Source: Marinobacterium aestuarii
GTDB lineage: Bacteria > Pseudomonadota > Gammaproteobacteria > Pseudomonadales > Balneatricaceae
Assembly: GCF_001651805.1 (NCBI RefSeq)
Contig: NZ_CP015839.1
Span: forward strand, 868,001-932,000
Direction of reading: 5' to 3'
DNA length: 64,000 bases
How positions within the stretch are numbered: position 1 is the first letter of the stretch; every line of letters begins with the position of its first letter. The notes under the pieces are model-generated. The model saw nothing but the letters and a program-made list of their open reading frames with translations. It had not been told where the DNA came from and did not search any database. The translations under genes were made by a program, and so were the position numbers. This document shows positions 53,616 through 63,244 of this stretch, in pieces.

Positions 53616-54359
53616 ATGGACAAAGTGCTGTATGTGGCAATGAGCGGAGCCCGCGAAAGCATGGTGGCGCAGCAGGCCCATGCCAACAACCTGGCCAACG
53701 CAACCACCACCGGATTCAAGACCGATCTGGCCCAGGCCCGCGCCATGCAGGTGTTTGGCGAGGGGCTGCCGAGCCGGGTCTATGCCATGACCGAGCGCCC
53801 CGCTACTGATACCGGCACTGGCACTCTGATGCAGACCGGACGGGATCTGGACGTTGCCATCAACGGCGAAGGCTGGATTGCGGTGGTGGCACCGGACGGC
53901 ACCGAGGCCTATACCCGTGCCGGAGAGCTGCAGATCAATGCCGCCAACCAGCTGGTGACAGGCAGCGGATTGCCGGTGCTGGGTGCCGGCGGCATTGCCG
54001 TTGTGATCCCGCCCTCGGAAAAGGTTGATATCGGCAACGACGGTACCATTAGCGCCCGCCCGCTGGGTGAAGGGGCCGCCGAGCTGCTGCTGGTGGATCG
54101 CATCAAGCTGGTGAAGCCCGACGACGACGCCCTGTTCAAGGGGCTGGACGGTCTGATGCATGTCCCCGGCAACGCCCCCTTGCCGCCGTCGCAGGATGTG
54201 AGCCTGCGCTCGGGCTATCTGGAATCGAGCAACGTCAATGCGGTGAACGAATTGACCGAGATCATTAGCCTGGCCCGCCAGTTCGAAATGCAGGTCAAAC
54301 TGATGAAAACCGCCGAAGAAAATTCAAGTGCTGCGGCCCGTATCCTGCAGCTCAGCTAA
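53616..54359 (+). CDS. flgF: Flagellar rod protein FlgF
   Basis: 247 residues with N-terminal LYVAMSGARESMVAQQAHANNLANATTTGFK and C-terminal LESSNVNAVNELTEIISLARQFEMQVKLMKTAEE. Proximal/distal rod component; first gene of flgFGHIJKL. CAGGAGCGG precedes the ATG. Confidence 0.95.
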   Translation: MDKVLYVAMSGARESMVAQQAHANNLANATTTGFKTDLAQARAMQVFGEGLPSRVYAMTERPATDTGTGTLMQTGRDLDVAINGEGWIAVVAPDGTEAYTRAGELQINAANQLVTGSGLPVLGAGGIAVVIPPSEKVDIGNDGTISARPLGEGAAELLLVDRIKLVKPDDDALFKGLDGLMHVPGNAPLPPSQDVSLRSGYLESSNVNAVNELTEIISLARQFEMQVKLMKTAEENSSAAARILQLS

Positions 54360-54418
54360 CGCAGTGGCTGGCAACAGTCTGATGGCTGTTACCGGTAAAA
54401 TGCCAAGGAGTTAATGCT

Positions 54419-55204
54419 ATGAATGGTGCTTTGTTTGTCGCCAAGACAGGCCTCAGCGCGCAGGATACGGCGCTCAAGGTCATCTCCAACAACCTGGCCA
54501 ACGTCGCCACAGTGGGTTTCAAGAAAGACCGCGCCGTGTTCGAGGATCTGCTGTATCAGATCAAGCGCCAGCCCGGCGCCCAGTCGGCGCAGGAATCCCA
54601 GCTGCCCTCGGGTCTGCAGCTGGGCAGCGGTGTGCGCACAGTGGGCACCCAGAAGCTGTTTTCAACCGGCGACCTGCAGGTCACCGATGAGCCCTTCGAT
54701 GTGGCCATCAATGGCCGTGGCTTTTTGCAGGTCGTGCAGCCCAGCGGCGAGATTGCCTATACACGCAATGGCCAGCTGCATCTCAATGGCGACAATCAGC
54801 TGGTGACCGCCGAAGGCTTCCAGATTGAACCGGCCATTACCCTGCCCGCCGAAGTGCAGACCTTCAGCGTAGGTCTGGATGGCACCGTGCAGGTGACGGT
54901 GGCGGGGGATGCGAATCCGCAGACGATCGGCCAGCTGGAGCTGGCGGACTTCGTTAACCCCCAGGGTCTGCAGGCCATCGGCCAGAACCTGTTTCTGGAA
55001 ACGGCCGCCAGTGGCGCTCCCGTGGTGGCGCAGCCTGGGGATGGCGGCACTGGCCTGTTGCAGCAGGGCATGCTGGAGGGGTCCAACGTCAATGCGGTGG
55101 AAGAACTGGTGAACATGATCACCACGCAGCGGGCCTACGAGCTCAATTCCAAGGTTATCTCCACCGCCGATGAAATGCTGTCCTTCGTGACGCAGCAGCT
55201 GTAA
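54419..55204 (+). CDS. flgG: Flagellar distal rod protein FlgG
   Basis: 261 residues, the standard length, with ALFVAKTGLSAQDTALKVISNNLANVATVGFKKDR at the N-terminus and the C-terminal rod motif LEGSNVNAVEELVNMITTQRAYELNSKVISTADEML. AAGGAG precedes the ATG. It forms the distal rod under the hook. Confidence 0.96.
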   Translation: MNGALFVAKTGLSAQDTALKVISNNLANVATVGFKKDRAVFEDLLYQIKRQPGAQSAQESQLPSGLQLGSGVRTVGTQKLFSTGDLQVTDEPFDVAINGRGFLQVVQPSGEIAYTRNGQLHLNGDNQLVTAEGFQIEPAITLPAEVQTFSVGLDGTVQVTVAGDANPQTIGQLELADFVNPQGLQAIGQNLFLETAASGAPVVAQPGDGGTGLLQQGMLEGSNVNAVEELVNMITTQRAYELNSKVISTADEMLSFVTQQL

Positions 55205-55252
55205 CAGGCTGAAGGGGGCAAGGTGAAAGGTGCAGTCGATAAGGTGCAGGGG

Positions 55253-55942
55253 ATGACAGAAGCCATGATGATGACACGCAGCTTGCTGCTGGCGGCGCTG
55301 GTGCTGGTACTCAGCGGCTGTGTAACCAAGGCGCCGAAACCGGATAATCCGTACTTCGCGCCCATCCCTGCGCAGTCCTACGAGACGGTACCCCCGGCCA
55401 ACGGTTCTATCTACCAGGCGGCGACCAGCATTAACCTCTACGGTGATGGCCGTGCGCTGCGGATCGGCGATGTGATTACCGTACTGCTGTCTGAAAAGAC
55501 CCAGTCGACCAAGTCCGCCTCGACCGATGTCGACAAAAGCAATCAGATCAATCTGCCGCAGCCACAGCTGTTTGGCCGCGGCCTCAGCGCCTTTGGCAGT
55601 CCGTTGAGTCTGTCGGCCCAGAGTGACAGCGCCTTTGCCAGTGAAGGCAGCTCGGATATGAGCAACAGCCTGAGCGGCAGCATTACGGTCACGGTGCACG
55701 AGGTGAGGCCCAACGGCCTGCTGCTGGTAAAAGGCGAGAAGTGGCTGACGCTGAACCAGGGCGATGAATATATCCGTGTCAGCGGCATGGTGCGGGCGCG
55801 GGATGTCGCGGCCGACAATACGGTGTCATCGACCAAACTGGCCGATGCGCGCATTGCCTACAGTGGTACCGGTGCCGTGCATGACTCCAATGTCATGGGC
55901 TGGCTGGGCAAATTCTTTATCAGCCCGTTCTGGCTGTTTTAA
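55253..55942 (+). CDS. flgH: Flagellar L-ring lipoprotein FlgH
   Basis: 229 residues from the ATG at 55253 (a second ATG triple lies four codons on). Lipoprotein signal LLLAALVLVLSGC with lipidation Cys23. The mature protein has LYGDGRALRIGDVITVLLSEKTQSTKSA and ends LGKFFISPFWLF, typical of FlgH. It forms the outer-membrane ring. Confidence 0.95.
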   Translation: MTEAMMMTRSLLLAALVLVLSGCVTKAPKPDNPYFAPIPAQSYETVPPANGSIYQAATSINLYGDGRALRIGDVITVLLSEKTQSTKSASTDVDKSNQINLPQPQLFGRGLSAFGSPLSLSAQSDSAFASEGSSDMSNSLSGSITVTVHEVRPNGLLLVKGEKWLTLNQGDEYIRVSGMVRARDVAADNTVSSTKLADARIAYSGTGAVHDSNVMGWLGKFFISPFWLF

Positions 55943-55966
55943 CAGCCGTCAGGGGGAGTGCAGCGA

Positions 55967-57070
55967 ATGTTCAAGCGCATGATGAATCGGGTTATTGCAG
56001 CGGTGTTGTTGTGCCTGCTGGTGTCTGCGGCCCAGGCCGAGCGCCTCAAGGATATCGCCTCGGTACAGGGTGTGCGCAGCAACCAGCTGGTGGGCTACGG
56101 TCTGGTGGTGGGGCTCGATGGCACCGGCGACAAGACCAGTTTTACCTCCCAGACCTTTCGCAACATGCTGACGAATTTCGGCGTGATCCTGCCGGCCAAC
56201 CAGAATCCGTCGTCCAAGAACATTGCCGCCGTGGCGATTCATGCCGAACTGCCGGCCTTTGCCAAGCCTGGCCAGACCATCGACATTACCGTGTCCGCCA
56301 TTGGGGATGCCAAGAGCCTGCGCGGCGGCAGTCTGCTGATGTCGCCACTCAAGGGCGCCGATGGCAACGTCTACGCCATTGCCCAGGGCAACCTGGTGGT
56401 GTCGGGCTTTGGCGCCGAGGGGCGGGATGGCTCGCGTTTGTCGGTGAATGTGCCCAGCGTCGGGCGCATTCCCAATGGCGCCTCGGTTGAGCGCGCCGTG
56501 CCCAGCGCTTTTGCCCAGAGCGATACCCTGACCCTGAACCTGCACTACGGTGACTTCACCACGGCCAGGCGCGTGGCCGAACAGATCAACGGCCTGCTGG
56601 GCCCGGACATGGCGGTTGCGATGGATTCCACTTCCATACAGGTGCGCGCCCCGCGGGATCCGTCGCAGCGGGTGTCCTATCTGTCGGTGCTGGAAAACCT
56701 GGAAGTGCAGCCGGCCGAAGAAGTGGCAAGGGTCATTATCAACTCCCGCACCGGCACCATTGTCATCGGCCAGAATGTGCGCATTTCGCCGGTGGCCATC
56801 ACCCACGGTGGCATGACGGTGTCCATTACCGAGGCGTTTGATGTCAATCAGCCCGAGGGCCTGAGCGGCGGAGCGACCGTGGTGACACCGCGCACCGGCA
56901 TCGAGGTGGATGAGGGCTCGGGCCACATGTTCGAGTTCGCGCCGGGCACCTCGCTGCAGGATATAGTCGCGGCGGTAAACCAGGTGGGCGCGGCGCCGGG
57001 CGATCTGATGGCGATTCTTGAAGCCCTGAAGCAGGCGGGTGCCCTGCGGGCCGAGCTGGTGGTGATATGA
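55967..57070 (+). CDS. flgI: Flagellar P-ring protein FlgI
   Basis: 367 residues from the ATG at 55967 with GGGGGAG upstream. Signal peptide [17 protein letters not shown]; mature N-terminus [26 protein letters not shown], then the conserved [20 protein letters not shown] and [21 protein letters not shown]. It forms the ring in the peptidoglycan and needs FlgA. Confidence 0.95.
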   Translation: MFKRMMNRVIAAVLLCLLVSAAQAERLKDIASVQGVRSNQLVGYGLVVGLDGTGDKTSFTSQTFRNMLTNFGVILPANQNPSSKNIAAVAIHAELPAFAKPGQTIDITVSAIGDAKSLRGGSLLMSPLKGADGNVYAIAQGNLVVSGFGAEGRDGSRLSVNVPSVGRIPNGASVERAVPSAFAQSDTLTLNLHYGDFTTARRVAEQINGLLGPDMAVAMDSTSIQVRAPRDPSQRVSYLSVLENLEVQPAEEVARVIINSRTGTIVIGQNVRISPVAITHGGMTVSITEAFDVNQPEGLSGGATVVTPRTGIEVDEGSGHMFEFAPGTSLQDIVAAVNQVGAAPGDLMAILEALKQAGALRAELVVI

Positions 57071-57122
57071 GCCGTCATGGCCGGCACCCCGTTAAGACTT
57101 GCTTTATGGGAGCGTGGATCTG

Positions 57123-58187
57123 ATGGAACGCAGTAACGGTCTTGGCAGCAAGGCGCAGGTCTATACCGACCTGAGTCAGCTGACGCAGCTCAAGCGCGAT
57201 GCCAAAAGTGATGGCCCTGAAGCGCTGGCCCAGGTGGCCAAGCAGTTCGAGCAGATGTTCATGAGCATGATGCTCAAGAGCATGCGCGAAGCCAACGCCT
57301 CCCTGGCGGAAGACAGCCCGTTTAACAGCGGCGATGTGAAGTTCTATCAGGACATGCTCGATCAGCAGATGACGCTGGAACTCTCCACCGGCAAGGGCAT
57401 GGGGCTGGCCGAGGTGCTGGTCAAGCAGTTGGGTCAGCAGCTCAATATGCCGGCCGAGCAGGATGAAACTGAACTGCGGCCGCTGGATGAATCCGAACGC
57501 ATGCTCAAGCGGGCGTTCGGTGGCGGGGCTCAGTTGGCGGCGCTGGCGCAATTGCAGCCTTCGCAGCCGTCTGACGCGGCGGAGTTGCCACCCCATGTCA
57601 CCTCACCTTATGCGCCTGGGCCCCAGGTCGGTTCGGCGCCGGCAGCAGATGCAGCAGCCGAGGCGACCAGGAGCGGCGCCGCTGCAGGCCCCGAGACCTT
57701 TGAAACCCCCGCCGAGTTTGTTGCGACCCTGCTGCCGCTGGCGCAGCGGCTGGCGCCGGAGATTGGCGTCGATCCCAAGGTGCTGGTGGCCCAGGCGGCG
57801 CTGGAAACCGGTTGGGGCCGGCATATCAGCCGGGACAGCAGTGGCCGAAATAGCCGCAACCTGTTCAATATCAAGGCAGACAGCGCCTGGCAGGGCGAGC
57901 GCGTAGGGATCAGCACGCTGGAATACCGCGGTGGTGTGGCGGTGCGCGAGTCGGCGGCATTCCGTGCCTACGGCTCCTTCGAACAGAGCTTTGAAGACTA
58001 TGTCAGCTTTCTGCAGCAGAACCCGCGCTACCGCCAGGCGCTGGAGAAAGCCGCCGATCCAGAGGCGTATCTGCAGGAGCTGCAGGCGGCGGGCTATGCC
58101 ACGGATCCGGCCTACGCCAAAAAAATCGGGCGTATCTTCGACAGTGAACTGCTGTTGCAGGCGCGAGCAGATTCGGCTCAAGAATAA
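57123..58187 (+). CDS. flgJ: Flagellar rod-cap and peptidoglycan hydrolase FlgJ
   Basis: 354 residues from the ATG at 57123; a TTG at 57099 would add 8 residues. The N-terminal rod-binding domain (about 25-110: QVAKQFEQMFMSMMLKSMREA; FYQDMLDQQM) is joined by an Ala/Pro-rich linker to a C-terminal glucosaminidase-type domain (about 195-350) with catalytic Glu228 in AALETGWG and the NLFNIKA motif. It opens the cell wall for the rod. The fused two-domain form is typical of gammaproteobacteria. Confidence 0.93.
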   Translation: MERSNGLGSKAQVYTDLSQLTQLKRDAKSDGPEALAQVAKQFEQMFMSMMLKSMREANASLAEDSPFNSGDVKFYQDMLDQQMTLELSTGKGMGLAEVLVKQLGQQLNMPAEQDETELRPLDESERMLKRAFGGGAQLAALAQLQPSQPSDAAELPPHVTSPYAPGPQVGSAPAADAAAEATRSGAAAGPETFETPAEFVATLLPLAQRLAPEIGVDPKVLVAQAALETGWGRHISRDSSGRNSRNLFNIKADSAWQGERVGISTLEYRGGVAVRESAAFRAYGSFEQSFEDYVSFLQQNPRYRQALEKAADPEAYLQELQAAGYATDPAYAKKIGRIFDSELLLQARADSAQE

Positions 58188-58249
58188 CCGCGGTCGGCCG
58201 CTAAGAATCTAGTGGCGCGTTCTGTCTGGCGCCGCAAGGGAGAGAGTCA

Positions 58250-59944
58250 ATGTCCAGTTTCAATCTGTTGAACATCGGTACCCAGGCGCTGCAGTCCAAC
58301 ACCAGCGCGCTATCGGTGATCGGGCAGAATATTGCCAACGTCAATACGCCGGGCTACTCGATGCAACGGGCGGATCTGGTTGCGCGGGATAACCTGAGTG
58401 GCGTCCAGGTGCGTGATGTACAGCGCATGGCCAATGATTTTCTGACCGGCCAGATCATGTCTGATACCTCGGCCTATAACAGTGCCCTGGCATTCGAGCA
58501 GCTGGCGAATCAGCTCGACAATATGCTGGCCTCGGATGTATCCAGCATTTCCAAGTCCATGGATGATTACTTCGCGGCCTTGCAGGGCGCTGTGGATGAT
58601 CCGAGCAACCTGGCCAACCGTGAGCTCTTTCTGGCCCAGGCCGATGCGCTGGTGCGCCGCTTTCAGGATCTGGACGCCAGCCTGACGCGTCAGCAGGATA
58701 CGATCAACGGCCAGGTCGAAAGCTCCGTGGCTCAGGTTAACAGTCTGGGTCAGGGGCTGGCGCAGATTAACGATCAGATACGTCTGGCCACGGCCTCTGG
58801 CGCCTCAACCAACGAACTGCTGGATGAGCGTGATCGCCTGATGGAGTCTCTGGCCGGCTATGTCGGTTTCACCACAGTGCCGCAGCCCAATGGCGAGATG
58901 AACCTGTTTATCGGTAACGGCGAGCCGCTGGTGGTAGGCGGCAGTGCCAGCCGGCTGCTGACGATACAGGACAGCCTGGACCCCAGTCAGCATAATATCG
59001 CGCTGCAGGTTGGCAGTACCCTCAGTGATATCAGTGGCCAGCTCAGTGGTGGCCAGATCGGTGGTTTGCTCGATTACCGCGCCGATGTGCTGGACAAGAC
59101 AAAGGACGAAATGGGCCTTATCGCCATGGTGTTCGCCTCCAGCATGAATGCCCAGCAGCTGCAGGGGCTGGATCTGGATGGCAATGCCGGTCAGCGCCTG
59201 TTCGCCGATATTAATGCCAGTGCGGCGGCGACTGACCGGGTACTGGTGGACAGCGGCAACGCCGGCAATGCGACTTCCCGCGTGGATATTGTCGATACCG
59301 GTGCCCTCAAGGCCTCTGCCTATGAGCTGGTGTTCAATACCGACAGCAGCTTTACCGTGACGCGCCTGAGTGATGGCGTGCGCTGGAACAGCAACCAGCT
59401 CAGCAGCCAAAGCGGTGCCGCGGGTGTGGATGCGAACCAGGAGTTTTATTTCGATGCCAGCAGCGGCAGCCTGACGCTGCAGGTCGATGGCTTTCGGCTG
59501 GATCTGGATTCCAGCGCGCGCTTTGTAAAGGGCGACAAGTTCGAGATCCAGCCCACCCGCAGTGGTGCTTCCGAGTTTGCGCTGGAGCTGAGCAGCGGTC
59601 GAGGTCTGGCCCTGGCCGACAGCGCAGGTGGCGTGTCCAACAACCGCAATGCCCTGGCCATGTCCGATCTGCAGTTTGCCAAGCTGGTGGGGGGCGGTTC
59701 ATACCAGGAGCAGTACGGCCGCCAGATCGAGCGTGTCGGCAGTCTTACGGCCACCGCCCAGATCACCACCCAGTCCAGCAAGGCGGTGCTGGATGCCAAC
59801 CTGCAGACCAAATCCAGTCTCAGCGGCGTCAATCTCGATGAGGAAGCGGCCAGGCTGGTGCAGTTCCAGCAGGCCTACCAGGCGTCGGCGCGTTTGATCG
59901 CGGCGTCCCAGACGATCTTTGACTCACTGCTGGCCGCGATTTAG
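58250..59944 (+). CDS. flgK: Hook-filament junction protein FlgK (HAP1)
   Basis: 564 residues with N-terminal LLNIGTQALQSNTSALSVIGQNIANVNTPGYS and C-terminal VNLDEEAARLVQFQQAYQASARLIAASQTIFDSLL. A client of FlgN. GGGAGAG precedes the ATG. Confidence 0.95.
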   Translation: MSSFNLLNIGTQALQSNTSALSVIGQNIANVNTPGYSMQRADLVARDNLSGVQVRDVQRMANDFLTGQIMSDTSAYNSALAFEQLANQLDNMLASDVSSISKSMDDYFAALQGAVDDPSNLANRELFLAQADALVRRFQDLDASLTRQQDTINGQVESSVAQVNSLGQGLAQINDQIRLATASGASTNELLDERDRLMESLAGYVGFTTVPQPNGEMNLFIGNGEPLVVGGSASRLLTIQDSLDPSQHNIALQVGSTLSDISGQLSGGQIGGLLDYRADVLDKTKDEMGLIAMVFASSMNAQQLQGLDLDGNAGQRLFADINASAAATDRVLVDSGNAGNATSRVDIVDTGALKASAYELVFNTDSSFTVTRLSDGVRWNSNQLSSQSGAAGVDANQEFYFDASSGSLTLQVDGFRLDLDSSARFVKGDKFEIQPTRSGASEFALELSSGRGLALADSAGGVSNNRNALAMSDLQFAKLVGGGSYQEQYGRQIERVGSLTATAQITTQSSKAVLDANLQTKSSLSGVNLDEEAARLVQFQQAYQASARLIAASQTIFDSLLAAI

Positions 59945-59981
59945 CGGCTGGTTTCCAGACAGCAGATGAGGAGGAGCAACA

Positions 59982-60902
59982 ATGCGCATATCCACCCAGC
60001 AAGTTTTTCTGAACAACGTCGATAACCTCAGTCGGGCCAACAGCGCGTTGATCAAGACTCAGGAACAGATCGCCACCGGCAAGCGGGTGCTGCAGCCCTC
60101 GGATGATCCGCTGGCAGCCAGCCAGATTATCAAGCTGGAGCAGGAGCTGGCCCGTACTGACCAGTTCCAGAGCAATATTGATGTCAGCAACCGTCGCCTC
60201 AGTTTTGAGGAAACGACTCTGGATGAGCTGTTCAACAATGCTGTGCGGTTGCGGGAAATTACCATTCAGGCAGGCAGCGCGGCACTGGGCTCACAGGATC
60301 GTGCTGCCCTTGCCACCGAGGTGGACGGTATCATCGATCAGATGCAGGGGTTGATGAACACCAGGGATGTGCAGGGCGAGTATCTGTTTTCTGGTTTTCA
60401 GGGCGACAAGCAGGCGTACAGCTTTAATGATGTCACCGAGCGCTATGAGTTTCAGGGCGATGCCGAGCAGCGCTTTATCCAGATAGGGCCAGATAACCGC
60501 ATTGCTTCCACCGACTCTGGTGCGCAGCTGTTTGAGCCCGAAAATCCGCTCAATATCGCACTGGGTCTGAGCAATGGTCTGAAGAATATAGATACCAGCA
60601 CAGAAGCCGGGCGGGCGCAGATGCAAACTTTGCTGGGGGATACCCTCACGTCAATCGACAGCGCTCAGGATGCGAATATCCGTGGCCGTACATCCATTGG
60701 TGCGCGCATGAACGCGCTGGATCAGCAGCAGCTCGTGAACGAGGATTACACCCTGCTGACCCAGGAAACCCTGTCGTCCTTTCAGGACCTGGATTACAAC
60801 GAAGCCATCAGTCGCCTGACCCTGCAAAAGACAACACTGGAAGCGGCCTACGCCAGCTTCAGCAAAGTCAGCGGGCTAAGTCTGTTCGATTACATCCGCT
60901 AG
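59982..60902 (+). CDS. flgL: Hook-filament junction protein FlgL (HAP3)
   Basis: 306 residues, flagellin-like: the N-terminus has MRISTQQVFLNNVDNLSRAN and QIATGKRVLQPSDDPLAAS, and the C-terminus ends in FSKVSGLSLFDYIR. Last gene of the flgF operon. AGGAGGAG precedes the ATG. The REP array begins 8 bp after its stop codon. Confidence 0.95.
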   Translation: MRISTQQVFLNNVDNLSRANSALIKTQEQIATGKRVLQPSDDPLAASQIIKLEQELARTDQFQSNIDVSNRRLSFEETTLDELFNNAVRLREITIQAGSAALGSQDRAALATEVDGIIDQMQGLMNTRDVQGEYLFSGFQGDKQAYSFNDVTERYEFQGDAEQRFIQIGPDNRIASTDSGAQLFEPENPLNIALGLSNGLKNIDTSTEAGRAQMQTLLGDTLTSIDSAQDANIRGRTSIGARMNALDQQQLVNEDYTLLTQETLSSFQDLDYNEAISRLTLQKTTLEAAYASFSKVSGLSLFDYIR

Positions 60903-60909
60903 GGGGCCT

Positions 60910-61606
60910 GTAGGGTGCTGATGAGCGTAGCGAATCGCACCGTTTACCACCGTGCCCCGGCAGTTACCTGATACCTCGGCGGTTGCATCCAGCAGAGGTG
61001 CTTTCGAAGGGTGGAATTCGCAGGCTCATTCCACCCTACAGGTACGGTATCACACCGTGATAATCCGCCATTTTTCGCAATGCACGGCTTCGCAGGGGGC
61101 CGTAGGGTGCTGATGAGCGAAGCGAATCGCACCGTTTACCACCGTGCCCTGGCAGTTACCCGACACCTCGGCGGCTGCATCCAGCAGAGGTGCTTTCGAA
61201 TGGTGGAATTCGCAGGCTAATTCCACCCTACAGGTACGGTATCACACAGTGATAATCCGCCATTTTTCGCAATGCACGGCTTCGCAGGGGGCCTGTAGGC
61301 TGCTGATGAGCGAAGCGAATCACCGTGACCCCGGCGTTTACCCGATACCTCGGCGGCTGCATCCAGCAGAGGTGCTTTCGAATGGTGGAAATCGCAGGCT
61401 CATTCCACCCTACGGGTATAGCACTACACCGTGATAATCCGCCATTTTTCGCAATGCACGGCTTCGCAGGGGGCCGTAGGGTGCTGATGAGCGCAGCGAA
61501 TCGCACCGTTTACCACCGTGACCCCGGCGTTTACCCGGTGCCTCGGTGATTGCATCGGGCGGCAGTGCTTTCGAGTGGTGGAAATCGCAGGCTCATTCCA
61601 CCCTAC
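60910..61606. repeat. REP-pair (BIME-like) array, units 1-4
   Basis: Four tandem units with cores 60910-61039, 61102-61231, 61295-61413 and 61476-61606, joined by about 62-bp linkers ending in a conserved GCACGGCTTCGCAGGGGGCC. Each core starts GTAGGGTG (GTAGGCTG in unit 3) and ends CACCCTAC. It contains a REP A hairpin (GTAG, then GGTGC...GCACC) and an inverted REP B hairpin (GGTGGAAT...ATTCCACC, then CTAC). The GTAG foot plus imperfect hairpin is the hallmark of REPs handled by RAYT transposases. Unit 3 lost about 12 bp of REP A. The short open frames here are repeat artefacts. Confidence 0.9.
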
Positions 61607-61687
61607 GGGTATAGCACTACACCGTGATAATCCGCCATTTCTCTCAATGCAGGGGAATGCATCGTTTACGCATTCGCATGCCTTCTG

Positions 61688-62221
61688 TTAATCGTCATAG
61701 GCCAGTTGGCGTGCCTGGCAGTCATCTGCCCAGTCTTCGCGATAGAGCCCCTTGGCGACACTGTGGTGGAAGGTCGAATAGGGCCAGTCTGATACGCGTT
61801 CAACAAGACCATGTTTTAAGGGATTAATGTGGATGTAATCCAGATGCGCCCGGTAGTCCTGTTCATTGCGGATTGCATGTTCCCAGTATCGGCGTTGCCA
61901 GATGCCGCGTTCGCCACGCCGGGATTGGCTTTTCGAGCGTCGCTCGTATGGAGGGATATTGCGGCTGAAACGGCTTTTGATCAGAGACCAGCGGATGGCA
62001 TAGTTGCAATCCCCGGCGGGTAGTTCGATCAGACAATGCAGGTGATCCGGCAGCACCACCCAGCCATGAATAATAAACGGATGCCGGCTTCGTACATGCC
62101 GCACGGCCTCGCGCAGGGTATCGATGTGCCGGATCAAAAGATCATTATTGCGGCGTTGCTGAAGATTGACGGTAAAGAAATAGCAGCCCCCAAGGTTCCA
62201 TAGCCGCAGGTACTTGGACAT
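61688..62221 (-). mobile_element. REP-associated tyrosine transposase (RAYT) gene
   Basis: 177 residues from the ATG at 62221, which has AAGGAGG seven bases upstream; the in-frame extension to 62299 reads into repeat unit 5. This is the Y1/HUH transposase fold: the two-His motif is LPDHLHCLIELP (His60, His62), and the C-terminal block HLDYIHINPLKHGLV carries the conserved Tyr and Asn-Pro-x-Lys-His. Length and motifs are intact, with no frameshift. RAYT proteins cut single-stranded REP hairpins at the GTAG foot and are thought to spread REPs in the genome. It lies within the repeat array, four units on one side and one on the other. Confidence 0.92.
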
Positions 62222-62268
62222 CCTTGTCCTCCTTTTTGGCATTTTTCGCAATGTACCGTAGGGCGCCT

Positions 62269-62378
62269 GTAGGGTGCCGATGAGTGCAGCGAATCGCACC
62301 GTTTACCCGATACCTCGGTGGTTGCCCCCAGCGGCGCTGCTTTCGAGTGGTGGAATTCGCAGGCTCATTCCACCCTAC
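62269..62378. repeat. REP-pair unit 5, on the 5' side of the RAYT gene
   Basis: Core begins GTAGGGTGCCG and ends CACCCTAC, with both hairpins kept and about 20 bp of the middle deleted compared with unit 1. The sequence before it (62239-62265) matches the inter-unit linker of units 1-4, so the RAYT gene occupies the position of one linker. Confidence 0.88.
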
Positions 62379-62448
62379 GGGTACGGCATCACACCGGTTA
62401 CCGAACGTGCTTTTGTTGCAGCGAAGCCTTTACGCATCCGCAAAGGTA

Positions 62449-62811
62449 TTAAAGCCCGCGATAGGCATTAATGCCGGCGTGGGCTTTTTTTTGTTTGTTA
62501 TGGGCTTCGCTGATGGCGCTGCGACGGGCGCTGAACAGTGACTGCAATTCAGTGTTCATCGCTACCAGTTCTTGCAGCAGGGGCGGGGCAAAAGCGGGGT
62601 CGTCGGCCAGCTGGCTGATATCCAGTGACCGGATACTGGCGTTCCAGCGCTCAAGCAGGGCGGCGGGATCTAGCGGCTCGGTAATGGGTTGCTGTGCCAG
62701 CTGGCGCAGTTCGTCAAAGCAGGCCACAGCAATGGCGTGTTGCGCGCGCCACTGCTGTTCGTTCAAATGTGCGTAGGCTGATTCGCCCGGCTTATCATCC
62801 ACGGTTGCCAT
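62449..62811 (-). CDS. FliT-like flagellar chaperone
   Basis: 120 residues, mostly helical, no membrane segment. Position directly after fliS with a 1-bp overlap (TGATG) and small helical nature suggest FliT, the export chaperone of FliD. Sequence resemblance alone is weak, so the name is inferred from position. Confidence 0.65.
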   Translation of the reverse strand: MATVDDKPGESAYAHLNEQQWRAQHAIAVACFDELRQLAQQPITEPLDPAALLERWNASIRSLDISQLADDPAFAPPLLQELVAMNTELQSLFSARRSAISEAHNKQKKAHAGINAYRGL

Positions 62812-63218
62812 CAGGCGGGCTCTGGGGTACCGGCCTGAGGGGTGCCTATGGCATCCCAGCCCGCCTTGATTTCGATAATCAGTTGCGCCACTTCGTTGAG
62901 TTTTTCACTGGAGGATTCCAGGTTGGCCTGCACCAGGGTATTGGTCATGTAGTCGTACAGCCGATCCAGGTTGCCGGCCACTTCATTGGTCTCGATATCC
63001 CGCAACGAGCCCTGTAGTTCGCCGATAATGCTGATGGCCTTGCCGATAGTTTCACCCTTGGCGGCGTTGTCCTTACGCTCGATCGCGCCTTTGGCCTCGG
63101 CCAGACGCTTAAGTACGCCTTCGAGCAGCATGCCGATCAGGCGGTGTGGCGAGGCGCCCTGGGCTTCGGAACTGATATTGATCTGCTGGTAGGCTTTGGT
63201 GGCCTGAAGTCTGTTCAT
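62811..63218 (-). CDS. fliS: Flagellin export chaperone FliS
   Basis: 135 residues with the FliS pattern: AYQQINISSEAQGASPHRLIGMLLEGVLKRLAEAKGAIE and LDRLYDYMTNTLVQANLESSSEKLNEVAQLI. It binds the C-terminus of flagellin. Located 26 bp after fliD. Confidence 0.93.
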   Translation of the reverse strand: MNRLQATKAYQQINISSEAQGASPHRLIGMLLEGVLKRLAEAKGAIERKDNAAKGETIGKAISIIGELQGSLRDIETNEVAGNLDRLYDYMTNTLVQANLESSSEKLNEVAQLIIEIKAGWDAIGTPQAGTPEPA

Positions 63219-63244
63219 CTGGGTCCGTTCCGCTCTGAATAACG

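Noticed and set aside
61011-61549. Small open frames repeated in the flgL-fliT gap
   Set aside because: They are the same translation of successive repeat units, without ribosome sites; not genes.
60910-62378. CRISPR array
   Set aside because: Units are 180-193 bp with conserved linkers and no unique spacers, and no cas genes are near; the REP/RAYT explanation fits all features.
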